The notes beneath the pieces are model-generated. The model searched no databases, had not been told where the DNA came from, and worked only from the letters and a program-made list of their open reading frames with translations. A stretch of DNA of 64,000 nt from Candidatus Hydrogenedens sp. (GTDB lineage Bacteria > Hydrogenedentota > Hydrogenedentia > Hydrogenedentales > JAEUWI01): contig WGMK01000017.1 of the NCBI GenBank assembly GCA_016125095.1, positions 1 to 64,000 on the forward strand. The letters are read 5' to 3'. A program made the translations under genes and the position numbers. Positions 21,501 to 31,518 of the stretch are shown here, piece after piece. The stretch's first letter is position 1; each line of letters starts with the position of its first letter.

Positions 21501-22054
21501 CGGCTACCCTCGACGGCACCTTACAGATCACCCTTCAACCCGGGGTCGCTTTCACCAACGACCAATTGCTCAATCTCATCGAGTTCCAGGGCGGCGTAAG
21601 CGGTACCTTCGCCAGCGTCACCTTCCTCAATGCTCCGGAGGGATTCGATGCGGAGGTCGAGTTTAGTGGCGGCACCCTGCAATTGCGCATCATTAATGGA
21701 GGCATCGCCATCGGTGAAGGCGAGGGTGGTATCGATGGCGAGGGCCAGACCGCGGATATCCATAGCGCCGACCAGAACTCCGACGAAGGGATCAACCTGT
21801 CCGAACTGCTCCGCGTGATCCAGTTCTACAATGCGTTTGGCCTCCATTGCGTGACCATCGAAGGCGAGACCGAGGACGGGTATAGCCCCGGTATCGATGA
21901 AACCGCCGAGGCGTGTCTCCCGCACGATTCGGACTTCGCTCCCCAGGACTGGACCATCATCCTCAGCGAACTGCTGCAGCTGATCCAGCTCTACAACGCC
22001 GACGGCTATGACGCGTGTGAAGCGACTGAATCGTTTTGCCCAAGACTGCCGTGA
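18596..22054 (+). CDS. secreted repeat protein with T5SS/PEP-CTERM-associated-type repeats and a C-terminal SELLR module
   Basis: Signal peptide; repeated 'VGxxGxGxLxxxxG..xxxxxxLGxxxGxxG' units (e.g. NVIVGDAGRGVLTLSDGLFLEAASLTV, LTIGDAGRGELSIESAVVFAGACQLG); C-terminus INLSELLRVIQFYN...ILSELLQLIQLYNADGYDACEATESFCPRLP. Confidence 0.85.
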   Translation: MQVLGRVVMRGFRPYRSVSGWIIVAALASALPMQRADAQGSIRIISQDSNYLSEVLSCTARFTCTGDGASDFTSSNFGFVPSFGATHAFELGGATASWIGEYTFLGTNESASDSLLLSGDTSSSGTYTGSVEFVFARGRSDSSVEVFFEVIGGTVTGSIEALITPSVTGLGHPSYFLTLKKQASQGPDEVLVDLRARCCGGASPACDSISDSDCGSASLAEPLSLEPGVYRLNFSEAVDLPPSGESQAGSYTLQSQWTLELGAETPCDLAWAAAESGEFGVASNWEPPAVPDDDAGCSNLIFDQAGGYEVTFDAGDAANSMRVLSGLPSFTGGTLTLSGADVSDGLSISNEGQLTLNAGTITASGIGVGVDAPNPSKGDIVPASILVKAGATLSSISSLDVARQSDTVGELALEGGESIATVTALGDAAFGVFGEAHVSSTSNVELSISGNLALGQFAGSATEMVMTGASDPEVQLASLFVGKTLTVASAGQADLLLSGLFLADITAMQVGALAGSDGIVNTNDGTLSVEEDLVVGGGGTGSFVLGGNVAFESENVILGADDGAVGTLLAVGESNQFKARQNVIVGDAGRGVLTLSDGLFLEAASLTVSSNPGSVTQTKDPSRFNADGREQPLDIAIAGEIIVGAAGSGEIETLEEAVVRASDLALGVLPGSTGVVFFLGGVPVDADLNDYDIAITDNISVGVAGLGRLATRDSGLLASRNMSLGIEPGGFGRFSAAGELNLTEVSETLTIGDAGRGELSIESAVVFAGACQLGAESDSQGLVQIQFGGELNITNDSETGEEGEFIPFGALQVGGKGTGVVELFDEDTLLSCSALTIGGENEFAGGTLHIAGGALSDVAAGANVGTSQGPGLVRIANGGAMQVGDTLLIGPNGLFIAGVGSNVASANTLVAGRLRVDLEVNIERPEKADAVPSKGDPGPAVFDGDLAIDAGGSLEVVAGAGNALIVTGAATLDGTLQITLQPGVAFTNDQLLNLIEFQGGVSGTFASVTFLNAPEGFDAEVEFSGGTLQLRIINGGIAIGEGEGGIDGEGQTADIHSADQNSDEGINLSELLRVIQFYNAFGLHCVTIEGETEDGYSPGIDETAEACLPHDSDFAPQDWTIILSELLQLIQLYNADGYDACEATESFCPRLP

Positions 22055-22103
22055 ATTGGCGTAGCCAGATAAGCGCAGGGGAGGCCGGGCACGCGCAACT
22101 GAA

Positions 22104-22130
22104 AAGGCGATCTTGCGTTATGCGTAGCAG
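22104..22130 (+). repeat. copy 2 of a 27-bp imperfect direct repeat
   Basis: AAGGCGATCTTGCGTTATGCGTAGCAG; 25/27 identical to 18418-18444. Confidence 0.7.
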
Positions 22131-22147
22131 AAAGCTAGGCTGCGTGC

Positions 22148-23569
22148 ATGCGAGACGATTCTGCAGAGCGTTATCAGCGGATCCTGGATGAAGGACTTCC
22201 GGACTGCGTACGTGAGACGAGCGTGCCGGAAATTTCGGAGATGGCGGTTCAGGCGCTCTGGTACGACCAGACATTACCAGAGCCTGAGTTGTGTTCGCTC
22301 GAGGGCCATCGAATCGAGGTGATATCGCCGGGATTCTGGAATCGGCAGGCCGGGCCGGACTTCCTCGGCGCGCAGCTCCGCTTTAACGGAGAACTGCATT
22401 CGGGCGACGTGGAGGTGCACCTGACCGCCGGGGGCTGGCGCGCGCATGGCCACCACGTGGATCCGCGCTACGACGGCGTTATCCTGCATGTACTGCTCGA
22501 GCGCGGCGGCGGCGCGCCGGCGGTCACTTCGAACGGACGCCGGATACCGACGCTGGTGTTGTCTCAATCGCGGACGATGGCCGGGCTCGCCGCATTCGGA
22601 GAGCCGGAACCGTGCCGCAACATGGACGTGGGGCGGTGCGCCGCGCTGCTGCCGGCACAGGGAAGCGGACCGCTGATATCGGCCCTGAAGCTGGCCGCGG
22701 AATGGCGGATGCTGGCGAAGGCGAAGGCCTTTGGCATGCGCATGGAGCGCGTCGGCGCCAATCAGGCTTACTATGAGGCGATCATGGCGGCCTGCGGCTA
22801 CAGTGCGTTCAAGTATCAATTCCAGGCGGTCGCGCGGCACCTGCCCTACGAGCGCGCCGTGCAATTGGCGCAGCAGGATCCCCTGCTACTGGAATGCGCG
22901 CTGCTGCAGGTCGGCGGTCTGCTGCCGGTTCAACTGGAAACACCAGGGCGGGTCCCCCACTTCGAGCGCCTCTGCACGCTCCGTAAGGAGCACCTCGCCG
23001 GGCTGAGGCCCCTGCCGCTTGCCTGGCCGCGCGGGGCCATGCGCCCGGCCAACGCGCCAGAGCGCCGGTTGGCAGGCATGGCGCGGCTGTTGTCGCGCAC
23101 GGCGGCGGACGGCCTGCACGACGCGCTTATGCGCATCTGGAGCGAGCCGGTGAAGCCGTTGGACCGTCGACGCGCCTTCGAGGCACTGTTTCCTCGCGCG
23201 ACCGGCTTCTGGGCGAATCACTACACCTGGGCCGGCAAGAGTGTGGAGCGGCCCGCAGCGCCCATCGGCATGGGGCGCATTCATTCCATCATCGGCAATG
23301 TGCTGGTGCCCGCGGCCTGGGCGGAAAGTCGCGCCCTGCGAGACCGCGAGTTGGAGGAGCGTGTGGCTGTTTTCTTCGAGGCGCTGCCGAAGGAGGCCGG
23401 CAACCACATCGTCGAGCGGATGGTGCCGCGCCTCTGGGGGCGCCACGAGACGCCGCCGCGCCTGAACTTTCAGCTGCAGCAGGGCATGCTGCAGTTCTAC
23501 CACGACTGGTGCGAGCCGAATCCTTCGTGCAGACACTGCAGCATGCTGCGCTATCTGGAACAAAAATAA
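22148..23569 (+). CDS. DUF2851 family protein
   Basis: VQALWYDQ...IEVISPGFWNRQAGPDFLGAQLRFNGELHSGDVEVHLTAGGWRAHGHHVDPRYDGVILHVLLE. Confidence 0.8.
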   Translation: MRDDSAERYQRILDEGLPDCVRETSVPEISEMAVQALWYDQTLPEPELCSLEGHRIEVISPGFWNRQAGPDFLGAQLRFNGELHSGDVEVHLTAGGWRAHGHHVDPRYDGVILHVLLERGGGAPAVTSNGRRIPTLVLSQSRTMAGLAAFGEPEPCRNMDVGRCAALLPAQGSGPLISALKLAAEWRMLAKAKAFGMRMERVGANQAYYEAIMAACGYSAFKYQFQAVARHLPYERAVQLAQQDPLLLECALLQVGGLLPVQLETPGRVPHFERLCTLRKEHLAGLRPLPLAWPRGAMRPANAPERRLAGMARLLSRTAADGLHDALMRIWSEPVKPLDRRRAFEALFPRATGFWANHYTWAGKSVERPAAPIGMGRIHSIIGNVLVPAAWAESRALRDRELEERVAVFFEALPKEAGNHIVERMVPRLWGRHETPPRLNFQLQQGMLQFYHDWCEPNPSCRHCSMLRYLEQK

Positions 23570-23601
23570 AGCGGGGCCGATGCCTTGGGCATCGGCCCCG
23601 C
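23562..23601 (-). terminator. intrinsic terminator of the ACIII-SCO-caa3 operon
   Basis: 14-bp stem GCGGGGCCGATGCC-(TTG)-GGCATCGGCCCCGC (23571-23601); minus strand continues TTTATTTTTG. Confidence 0.88.
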
Positions 23602-23623
23602 CGATTGCAGATTCTGGGATAGT

Positions 23624-23992
23624 CTAGTGGCCGACCTGACCCGGCGGAACGTATTGAGAAGCCGTCGGATTGGCCGCGTGATTGAACGGACTGTGCCATT
23701 CGCGGGTGGTGTAATCGTTGAAGAACAGCAAGAACATGATGACGAGGAAGCTGAACCCGATGAGGGCAAGCACCTTCACCAGCGGGCTTCCATGCTTCAC
23801 GTGCATGAAGTTGGTCATGATGAAGTAGACTTTGCAGCCCGCGATGGCGAGCGCAATGATCAGATTCCACACGATACCAAGATGCATGACGTGCCACTTG
23901 GCAGCGACGATGGTCGCCGTCATCAGTACCATCAGCATCAGCAGGGTCCGCACGTAGACGGCGGGTTGCACTACTTGTGAATGTCCGGACAT
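23624..23992 (-). CDS. cytochrome c oxidase subunit IV family protein
   Basis: Three hydrophobic segments, KVYFIMTNFMHVKH; last gene after subunit III; ATG at 23992 preferred. Confidence 0.85.
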   Translation of the reverse strand: MSGHSQVVQPAVYVRTLLMLMVLMTATIVAAKWHVMHLGIVWNLIIALAIAGCKVYFIMTNFMHVKHGSPLVKVLALIGFSFLVIMFLLFFNDYTTREWHSPFNHAANPTASQYVPPGQVGH

Positions 23993-24023
23993 TGTTTCGT
24001 TTCTCCCTATCGGATACGGAGGA

Positions 24024-24707
24024 TCAGGTGACCAGATAGTACATGGGGAACAGGAAGACCCAGACAATATCGACGAAGTGCCAATACAGTCCGAAGAACT
24101 CGACCTGCAGGTAGCGGCGCGGGCCGAAGTGATTGTGGTTGGCCATCCAGATGAGCCACAGAATCACGCCGAAACCAATGACCATGTGCAGCGCGTGCAT
24201 GCCGGTCATCACGAAGTACAGCCAGAAGAAGAGCTGCAGGTGCCCCTTGTCGGCGAACGCCGCCAGCCCCGGGTAGTGGTGCGCGTCCGGGTTGAAATTC
24301 ATGCCCGGAAACACGCCGTACTGGATCTTCGGCGGCCACTCATAGGTCCACTTGATGAACAGGAAGATGGCACCCAGCACCAGGGTCGCCCAGAGGAACC
24401 GGGCCACCTTGCGGTTGTTGCCGGTCTGCGCGCTGTGCACGGCCATGGCCGCCGTGAAGCTGCTCAGCAGCAGAAACACGGTGTTTGCGCCGCCCAGCAC
24501 CCAATTCAGCGACTGGCTACCTGCAAGGAATGCATCGAAGTACATCCAGCGGTAGACCGCATAGGCGCAGAACATGGCGCCGAAGAACATGACTTCCTGG
24601 GCCAGGAAGAGCCACATGCCCAGCGTGCACGCCTCGGTTTCCTGCTCCTCGTTCTGGAAATGCGCGGAAAGGAATTCGTTTTTCTCGTCTGTAACCGCAC
24701 TAGACAC
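24024..24707 (-). CDS. ctaE: cytochrome c oxidase subunit III
   Basis: [70 protein letters not shown] start near 24707 proposed. Confidence 0.92.
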   Translation of the reverse strand: MSSAVTDEKNEFLSAHFQNEEQETEACTLGMWLFLAQEVMFFGAMFCAYAVYRWMYFDAFLAGSQSLNWVLGGANTVFLLLSSFTAAMAVHSAQTGNNRKVARFLWATLVLGAIFLFIKWTYEWPPKIQYGVFPGMNFNPDAHHYPGLAAFADKGHLQLFFWLYFVMTGMHALHMVIGFGVILWLIWMANHNHFGPRRYLQVEFFGLYWHFVDIVWVFLFPMYYLVT

Positions 24708-26373
24708 TGACCGTCTCCTCACCGGTGTAGGAATAACACTCTTTCGTTACGACCGGAATTTCATGGAAATTATGCGGGTCGGGCGGTGAAGTGCAAGCTT
24801 CCCACTCGAGTCCACGGGCACCCCAAGGGTTGCTGCCCGCATCTTTGCCGTACACCAACGACCAGAGCAGGTAGAAAACGGGCAGAATGAAGCCGATACC
24901 CAGCACGGTAGCGCCGGTGGTCGACAAAATGTTCAGAATCTGGAAGTCCGGGTGGTAGGAATGATAGCGGCGCGGCATGCCCATCCAGCCCAACACCAGC
25001 TGCGGGAAGAACGTGAAGTTGAAGCCCACGAAGATAATGATAGCCGCGATATTCGCCATAAGGCGCGGATAGGCTTTGCCTGTAATCTTCGGCCAGTAGA
25101 AGTGCAGGCCGGCGAGATAGGCCATCACCATGCCGCCCACCATGACGTAGTGGAAGTGGCCCACCACGAAGTAGGTGTCGTGCAGGGGCACGTCGAGGCC
25201 GATGACGCCCAGGAACAAGCCGGTGCCGCCGCCCACGGCGAACAGCCCGAGGAAGCCGACCGCGTAGAGCATCGGCGTATCCCACACCACGTTGCCCTGA
25301 TAGAGGGTGGCGGTCCAGTTGAAGATCTTGATGGCGCTCGGCACGGCGACCAGCATGGTCAGCAGCGAGAACACGAAGCCGGCATACATCGACTGGCCGG
25401 ACACGTACATGTGGTGGCCCCACACCAGGAAGCCGATGATGGCGATGGCGATACTCGAGAAGGCGATGAACTCGTAGCCGAACACGCGGTTGCGCGCGAA
25501 GCAGGCGATAACCTCACTGATGACGCCCATGCCCGGAAGGATCATGATGTACACGGCCGGGTGAGAGTAGAACCAGAACATGTGCTGGAAGAGAATCGGG
25601 TCGCCACCGAGGGCCGGATCGAAGATGCCGACGCCCCAGATGCGCTCAATGCCGATAAGCAGCACGCTGATGGCCACCACCGGCGTTCCCAGCACCTGGA
25701 TGACGCTGGTGGCATAGTGCGCCCACACGAACAGCGGCAAGCGGAACCACGTCATGCCGGGCGCGCGCATCTTGTGAATCGTGACGATGAAGTTCAGGCC
25801 CGTGAGAATGGACGAGAACCCGGACACGAAGATCGTGATGGTCGCGAGGAACACGTTCGTATTCGCGTAGGTGGTTGATAGCGGCGCGTAGACCGTCCAG
25901 CCCGTATCGAGACCGCCCAGCGAGATGAGGGTCACGCCCATCACGCCGGCAATCATGTAGATATACCAGCTCAGGAGGTTAAGCTTGGGGAACGCCACGT
26001 CCTTTGCGCCAATCATCAGCGGGATGAAGAAGTTGCCAAAGGTGGCGGGTACCGAGGGAATCAGGAAGAAGAAAATCATCACGACCGCGTGCAGCGTGAA
26101 GAAGCGGTTGTACGTGTCGGACTGCAGATAGTCGCCTTCCGGGGTCAACAGCTCGAGGCGGAACAGGCCCGCGAAGATGCCGCCCACCATGAAGAACACG
26201 CTGATCGCAATCAGGTACATCACGCCGATGCGCTTGTGGTCCACAGTCAGCAGCCACGAGGAAACCGTGTGCTGCCAATTCAGGTAGTTCGACTTCGGAG
26301 CGTGATAGTCCCGCTCGGGAATGTCGTGGTGTTGTGTCGATTCGTTTGCCATGGTGCCTGCCTCTGTGTCCAT
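24700..26373 (-). CDS. ctaD: cytochrome c oxidase subunit I
   Basis: [43 protein letters not shown]. Confidence 0.97.
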   Translation of the reverse strand: MDTEAGTMANESTQHHDIPERDYHAPKSNYLNWQHTVSSWLLTVDHKRIGVMYLIAISVFFMVGGIFAGLFRLELLTPEGDYLQSDTYNRFFTLHAVVMIFFFLIPSVPATFGNFFIPLMIGAKDVAFPKLNLLSWYIYMIAGVMGVTLISLGGLDTGWTVYAPLSTTYANTNVFLATITIFVSGFSSILTGLNFIVTIHKMRAPGMTWFRLPLFVWAHYATSVIQVLGTPVVAISVLLIGIERIWGVGIFDPALGGDPILFQHMFWFYSHPAVYIMILPGMGVISEVIACFARNRVFGYEFIAFSSIAIAIIGFLVWGHHMYVSGQSMYAGFVFSLLTMLVAVPSAIKIFNWTATLYQGNVVWDTPMLYAVGFLGLFAVGGGTGLFLGVIGLDVPLHDTYFVVGHFHYVMVGGMVMAYLAGLHFYWPKITGKAYPRLMANIAAIIIFVGFNFTFFPQLVLGWMGMPRRYHSYHPDFQILNILSTTGATVLGIGFILPVFYLLWSLVYGKDAGSNPWGARGLEWEACTSPPDPHNFHEIPVVTKECYSYTGEETVSV

Positions 26374-26378
26374 ACTGC

Positions 26379-27293
26379 CTAGCTGAGGGACTTGATGTAC
26401 GCGATCAGATTATTGATGTCGTCTTCGCTGAGCTGGCTCGCGAAGGTCGGCATCAGCGGGGCGTAGCCCTGCACAATCTTCATTCCGGGGGTCATGATCG
26501 ACTCGCGGATGTATTCTTCGTCGATGGTCGCGGTGCTGCCGTCGGTGAAGGTTTCCTCGGTGCCGAACTTGCCGTTGAGCTGCGGCCCGCGGCTGGCATC
26601 GCCCTGCGCATGGCAGGTAACGCAGCCCATCTGCTGGAACAGCGCCGCGCCCGCCTCGACCGGGGTCATGCCGGTTTCGCCGCCAAGCCAGGCGGTGAAC
26701 TCCGCCTGCGGCAGCACGGTCACGCCACCCACCATCGTCGAGTGCTCCGTGCCGCAATACTCGGCGCAGAACAACGGAAATTCTCCGGTCTTGGTCGCCT
26801 CGAACCACATGGTGGTGTAGCGGGCGGGAATCACGTCCTGCTTCACGCGGAAGGCCGGGATGTAAAAGTCGTGCAGTACGTCCTGCGAGGTCATGGTCAG
26901 CTTGACCGCCTGGCCGACGGGCATGGTCAGGTGGTTCACCTCGGTCTTGCCGTTCGGGTGCTGCACCTTCCACATCCACTGCTTGCCGACCACGCTGACA
27001 TCGTAGGTGTCCTCAGGCATGTTGGCGTATTCGAAGTAAATCACCGTGCCCCACCAGAAGATGCCGATGGCAATAATGGCGGGAATCACGCTCCAGGTCA
27101 GCTCGAGCGCCATGTTTTCATAGTGCTCGGATTTCCGGCCCGGCGTCTGCTTGTAACGCAGGCCCAGGTAGATGAAGATCGCCGTAATCGCCACGCAGAA
27201 GATGGCCACGAAAATCGTGAGGAACCAAAAGAGGGGATCCACCTTTGCCGCGAAGGTCGAGGCGTGTTCAGGTATCAAGGGAATGTTAAACAT
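26379..27293 (-). CDS. ctaC: cytochrome c oxidase subunit II with fused cytochrome c domain (caa3-type)
   Basis: CuA motif [13 protein letters not shown]; heme site [18 protein letters not shown]. Confidence 0.96.
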   Translation of the reverse strand: MFNIPLIPEHASTFAAKVDPLFWFLTIFVAIFCVAITAIFIYLGLRYKQTPGRKSEHYENMALELTWSVIPAIIAIGIFWWGTVIYFEYANMPEDTYDVSVVGKQWMWKVQHPNGKTEVNHLTMPVGQAVKLTMTSQDVLHDFYIPAFRVKQDVIPARYTTMWFEATKTGEFPLFCAEYCGTEHSTMVGGVTVLPQAEFTAWLGGETGMTPVEAGAALFQQMGCVTCHAQGDASRGPQLNGKFGTEETFTDGSTATIDEEYIRESIMTPGMKIVQGYAPLMPTFASQLSEDDINNLIAYIKSLS

Positions 27294-27358
27294 GATGTCC
27301 TGTCGCTTCCTGCATCCGCTCGCACCATGGAGCGGGAACCATAACTTCCTGAGGCTAT

Positions 27359-28303
27359 TTAAACCGAGGCGTGCTTGCCGCCGTCGGAAACCGAATCATC
27401 CGCAGCGGCCCCGCGCCGCCGGAGGGCGCGCTCGCGAAGCAGCGCAATCGCAATAAAACCACCGACTACTGCCACCGTAAGACCGCCGAAGAGCCGGATG
27501 GCATTGATGATATAGAAGCCATAGGCGCCCTTCGAGGGATCGTAGGCGAAGCACAGCGCCACGAAACTATCCACCAGGGGGCCGATGCGGCCTTCCGCCG
27601 CGTCCATAAGCGCGAACTGCACTTTCTTCGGCAGATACTCGGTTCCCAGGTAGTAGCTGGAAAGCTGACCCTTGGGCGTAAGAATCATGATGCCGCCGGC
27701 GTGGGCGTATTGGTCCGTGCTCGCGTCGTAGTAATAACGGAAGCCCACGGCATTCGCCAGGCGCTCGATGTTGTCCTCTTCGCCGGTGAGAAAGTGGAAG
27801 TTATCCGCGCCGCCGCGGCTGTAGACCTTCATCACTTCCTGCTTGCGCTTCACAGCGTTTTGGGGCGTCTCGCGCGGGTCGATGCTTACGGCAAGGGCAA
27901 TGTAGTCTTCGCCCAGCTGGAGCTTGTTCGCCGCGGCATCGAACGAAATCGCCGTGTTCTGCAGAATGATGTTGCAGAAGGACGGGCATTCGTAATACAC
28001 GAGCGCCAGCACCACCGGCTTGTCGGTGAAGAAGCTGCCGAGGGATACCTTCTGGCCGTTCTCGTCGGTAAAAGTGAGATCCAGCGGGATATACTGCTCG
28101 AGCTTCTGCTCGATGTAGATATCCTTGAAACGCAGCGCCGGATCGGGCGCACGGAACGACACCGGCTCGAGCGCGGTACCCGGCTGCTGCCGGCCGGCTT
28201 GGGCATGCGCGAGCATGGCGGGCACGACACAAAGCGACAGCAGCGCCAGGGCCACGCCCCGCACTCCCCCGCTCCGCATCATCTGTCCGCCGAATACTTG
28301 CAT
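27359..28303 (-). CDS. SCO1/SenC family copper chaperone
   Basis: DKPVVLALVYYECPSFCNIIL (CxxxC); ISFDAAANKLQLGEDYIALAVSIDPRETP; C-terminal TM. Confidence 0.9.
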   Translation of the reverse strand: MQVFGGQMMRSGGVRGVALALLSLCVVPAMLAHAQAGRQQPGTALEPVSFRAPDPALRFKDIYIEQKLEQYIPLDLTFTDENGQKVSLGSFFTDKPVVLALVYYECPSFCNIILQNTAISFDAAANKLQLGEDYIALAVSIDPRETPQNAVKRKQEVMKVYSRGGADNFHFLTGEEDNIERLANAVGFRYYYDASTDQYAHAGGIMILTPKGQLSSYYLGTEYLPKKVQFALMDAAEGRIGPLVDSFVALCFAYDPSKGAYGFYIINAIRLFGGLTVAVVGGFIAIALLRERALRRRGAAADDSVSDGGKHASV

Positions 28304-28325
28304 GTCTCGTTCACCTCGTCTCTTG

Positions 28326-28802
28326 TTACTGCTGCTGAATCTGGGCCGTCACCGGCTCTTGCTTGTAATCCACCTTGCCCTCGGCGAGGTGCTGCATCGC
28401 CAACTCGATCGGAATGTGGCCGATCGAAGTCGTCTCGCCGCCCTCCGTGGCCGCCTCGTGCTTGCCGTAGGATTCCAGCTTCTCGACCGAGGCCGCCACG
28501 TGCAACTTACGCTCGTACACCGGATTCTGCTGGACCAGCGGGCCGTTGTATCCCGGCATCATGGCGTGCGTGCCGCCAACGATTTCGGTATTGCCGCCGG
28601 CCGCAGGAGAGAGCGGCGAGCGATCCACGCGGGCTTCCTCATAACCGCGCATCATCAGCAGGATGACGAAGCCTGCACCGACCATGAGCACCAACAGCAC
28701 CACGAGCGCAGCCCAGACCAGGGACGTCTGCATCTCGCTCTGCTCGAAACCCTGCTCGAGGCTGTGCGGATCGACTTGGGTGTTTTCGGAAGTACTATGC
28801 AT
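28326..28802 (-). CDS. single-TM hypothetical protein of the ACIII/caa3 operon
   Basis: TSLVWAALVVLLVLMVGAGFVILLMMRG; operon position; ATG at 28802 overlaps the actF 3' end. Confidence 0.65.
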   Translation of the reverse strand: MHSTSENTQVDPHSLEQGFEQSEMQTSLVWAALVVLLVLMVGAGFVILLMMRGYEEARVDRSPLSPAAGGNTEIVGGTHAMMPGYNGPLVQQNPVYERKLHVAASVEKLESYGKHEAATEGGETTSIGHIPIELAMQHLAEGKVDYKQEPVTAQIQQQ

Positions 28803-30054
28803 GACCGTGGGCATCCTTCAGGAACATGAGCTCGCCGCGGGGATCGTTGACCGGCAGCAGCGGGCGCTTCTTGAGTTCATTGAGGAACAGAAAGACCCAG
28901 ACACCGCCGAGACCGAGAATCGCGGTGATGACCAGAAACAGCGTCGTCCAGTTCACGGCGTAGTGGCCATCGGGGAAGGACGGCACCGTGTTCCAGTACA
29001 GGTCGAGAATGCGCACGAAGAACACGTAGTAAGCGATCTTGCGCAGCGTTACGATGCTGGTCTTGTTCTTGCGGATGAGCAGAATCATCATCGGCACAAA
29101 CCAGTGGAAGGCGCAGAGGAAGACCGTCATCACGGTGAGCGAGCTGCCTTCGCGGTGCAGGTAGAAGCCGATTTCCTCCGGCAGGTTCGCGTTCCAGATA
29201 AGCAGGAACTGCGAGAAGCTCACGTACGACCAGAAGATGGTGAAACCCAACAGGAAGTTGCCCAGGTGGTGGAAGGTGCGCGTCGTCACCTTCTCCTTGA
29301 TGGGCGACTCGTTCATCAGGTAGCTGAGCACGATGACGCTGAAGGAGACTACGCTCAAGGCATAGCTGGAGATGAGCCAGGCACCGTAGATGGTCGAGAA
29401 CCACACCGGCTCGAGCGACATCGCGAAGTGGGTGGCGGCCATCGTGACGCTGAGCACATACAGCACCAGGCCCGGGCCCGCCCAGAACTTCATCTTGCCG
29501 ATGATGCGATCATCCGCCGTCTCGTCCAGGCGCTTCGACCAGCCGTTGTACAGCCACATGAAGAGCATCCAGATCGTGAAGTAAATGAAGTACGCGATCG
29601 TGTAGGTCGACGGGTTCAGGAACGCCGCCTTCTCCGCCACGATGTGGTACTGATGGACGTACGCCTCGTTCGTCCACGGATAGATGTCTGTGAAGTACAC
29701 CGCCGGAAGCATGATCACTATGCCGGTAATGAAGAAGAACGGAATCGTGCGTGAGCCCGCTTCAACGAAGCGCTGAATGGTATACGACCAGGCACCGCCG
29801 CAGAGGTGGTGCAGCATGACCACGGCCAGCGAGCAGATGCCCATGCCGAGCCAGAACAGCCAGGCCACCATCAGCGGCTGAAAAATCTTTTCCTTGACCC
29901 CGACGGCGAGCGGCTGATCGTCGGTCGGGGCGAGCCCGAAAAACGCGCCCGCGATGATTGCGACAACCAGGGTAACCAGCAGCCCGGCGACGGCATACAT
30001 GCGCGCCTTCGACTGCGTTTTGGAAATCCAGGACATTTGGGTATCACTGAGCAT
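28795..30054 (-). CDS. actF: Alternative Complex III subunit ActF (quinol:cytochrome c oxidoreductase membrane subunit)
   Basis: Polytopic, family-typical length and position; ATG at 30054 preferred. Confidence 0.85.
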   Translation of the reverse strand: MLSDTQMSWISKTQSKARMYAVAGLLVTLVVAIIAGAFFGLAPTDDQPLAVGVKEKIFQPLMVAWLFWLGMGICSLAVVMLHHLCGGAWSYTIQRFVEAGSRTIPFFFITGIVIMLPAVYFTDIYPWTNEAYVHQYHIVAEKAAFLNPSTYTIAYFIYFTIWMLFMWLYNGWSKRLDETADDRIIGKMKFWAGPGLVLYVLSVTMAATHFAMSLEPVWFSTIYGAWLISSYALSVVSFSVIVLSYLMNESPIKEKVTTRTFHHLGNFLLGFTIFWSYVSFSQFLLIWNANLPEEIGFYLHREGSSLTVMTVFLCAFHWFVPMMILLIRKNKTSIVTLRKIAYYVFFVRILDLYWNTVPSFPDGHYAVNWTTLFLVITAILGLGGVWVFLFLNELKKRPLLPVNDPRGELMFLKDAHGHA

Positions 30055-30055
30055 G

Positions 30056-30892
30056 TTAGTGTTGCTCCGCGTGCGTTGCCGCGTCACCCGCTGCAGCAGC
30101 TTCGCCGCCGTCTTGGGATCCGCCATGTTCCGTGTCATGCGATTCGCCGTGGCCGCCGTGCGCGTCCCCGTGGCCCTCGCCGTGATGCTCGCTGGCAGCC
30201 GCCGCGGCTGCTGCCGCTTCCTGCTCGGCCAGGCCGGCGTCGAATAGTTGCGCCATCTCCGTGCTGGGATCGCTCAGGTCCACGTTCTGGCTGTGCTGCA
30301 GCGCGCGGATGTAGGCCACGATGGCCCAGCGGTCCTCGGGAGCCACGCGCGCGGCGTAGCTGTACATACGGCCGAAGCCATTCGTCATCACGTCGAAGAA
30401 GTATCCGTCGTTCGCCTCGCGCAGGCGGTCGATGTGATAGGTGGTCGGCTGCGGAAAGCCGCGCCCGACGATGATGCCGTCGCCTTCGCCCGTGTAGCCG
30501 TGGCACGGCGTGCAGGTGATTTCGAAGCGTTCGCGGCCGCGCTGGAGCAGCTCCATCGACACCGGGAAATAGTTCGTCGCCATTTCCTGGCCATCCTGCT
30601 TGCCGGTATAGAATGCCGTGTCGGTCGCGGCCGGCGCGGTGGCGCCGCCGCCGCTGATGGTTTCGAACGCGGTCGATACCCAGGGACGGCGCGCATCGCG
30701 ATAGGCCACCGTGCCCTCGACGGGCAGGCGCATGGCCATCTTGTTCTGGAAGAACTCATTCTTCTTGTACGGCTCGTATCGCGGCTGGTCCCACATGTCG
30801 GGGTGGCAGCCGGACAGCGCCGCCAACGCCGTGACCGCGAGGGCGGCCCGCACCGGCGCGGGGAGTATCCGCTTTAAGGGCATGAGCAACAT
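30056..30892 (-). CDS. actE: Alternative Complex III subunit ActE (monoheme cytochrome c lipoprotein)
   Basis: MLLMPLKRILPAPVRAALAVTALAALSGCHPDMWDQPRYEP; RFEITCTPCHGYTGEGDGIIVGRGFPQPTTYH; start 30892 preferred over 31081. Confidence 0.88.
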   Translation of the reverse strand: MLLMPLKRILPAPVRAALAVTALAALSGCHPDMWDQPRYEPYKKNEFFQNKMAMRLPVEGTVAYRDARRPWVSTAFETISGGGATAPAATDTAFYTGKQDGQEMATNYFPVSMELLQRGRERFEITCTPCHGYTGEGDGIIVGRGFPQPTTYHIDRLREANDGYFFDVMTNGFGRMYSYAARVAPEDRWAIVAYIRALQHSQNVDLSDPSTEMAQLFDAGLAEQEAAAAAAAASEHHGEGHGDAHGGHGESHDTEHGGSQDGGEAAAAGDAATHAEQH

Positions 30893-30941
30893 TCGTTTCA
30901 AGTTCCCGTCGTTATTCCAATCCGCGAGGCGGAGGCCTTCG

Positions 30942-31499
30942 TTACGCGTGTACTTCCGAAACTTCAACCGGCTTCTGGGCTTCCAGGAAAGCGCGGGTCT
31001 TATCCATGTCGAACTGTCCGTCTTCCGCCTCGATGCAGAGGAAGAAGCCATCGCTGCTGGCGCGCTCGAAGCGCTTGGCATTGAAAATCGGGTGGTTCGG
31101 GCGCGGCAGGCCGTTGAGCGCGAACATGCTCAGGAAGGCGCCGAAGGCCCCGAACAGAATCGTCAGCTCGAAGGTAATCGGCATGAAGCTCGGCCAGCTG
31201 AGGAAAGGCTTGCCGCCGATATCGTAAGGGTAGTGCAGCACCATCGCGATGTATTGCATGCCGAAACCCGTGGCAGCACCCGTCAGGCCGGCCAGCAGCG
31301 TGATAAGCGACACCGCAGTCTTCTTGAACCCGATGGCCTCGGAAAGCCCGTGGATCGGGAACGGCGAATACGCGTCCATGGTGCGGTAGCCCGCCTTGTA
31401 GGCGCTCTCCGCGGCGTGCAGCAGTTCGTCCGGGGTGTCGAACTCCGCGATAAGCCCGTAGGTCTTGGGCGTGTCGTCGTGATGTCCGTGATCTGACAT
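30942..31499 (-). CDS. actD: Alternative Complex III subunit ActD (DUF3341)
   Basis: YGLIAEFDTPDELLHAAESAYKAGYRTMDAYSPFPIHGLSEAIGF; two TM segments. Confidence 0.9.
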   Translation of the reverse strand: MSDHGHHDDTPKTYGLIAEFDTPDELLHAAESAYKAGYRTMDAYSPFPIHGLSEAIGFKKTAVSLITLLAGLTGAATGFGMQYIAMVLHYPYDIGGKPFLSWPSFMPITFELTILFGAFGAFLSMFALNGLPRPNHPIFNAKRFERASSDGFFLCIEAEDGQFDMDKTRAFLEAQKPVEVSEVHA

Positions 31500-31518
31500 G
31501 TCCGTTCTTCCCTGTCTG

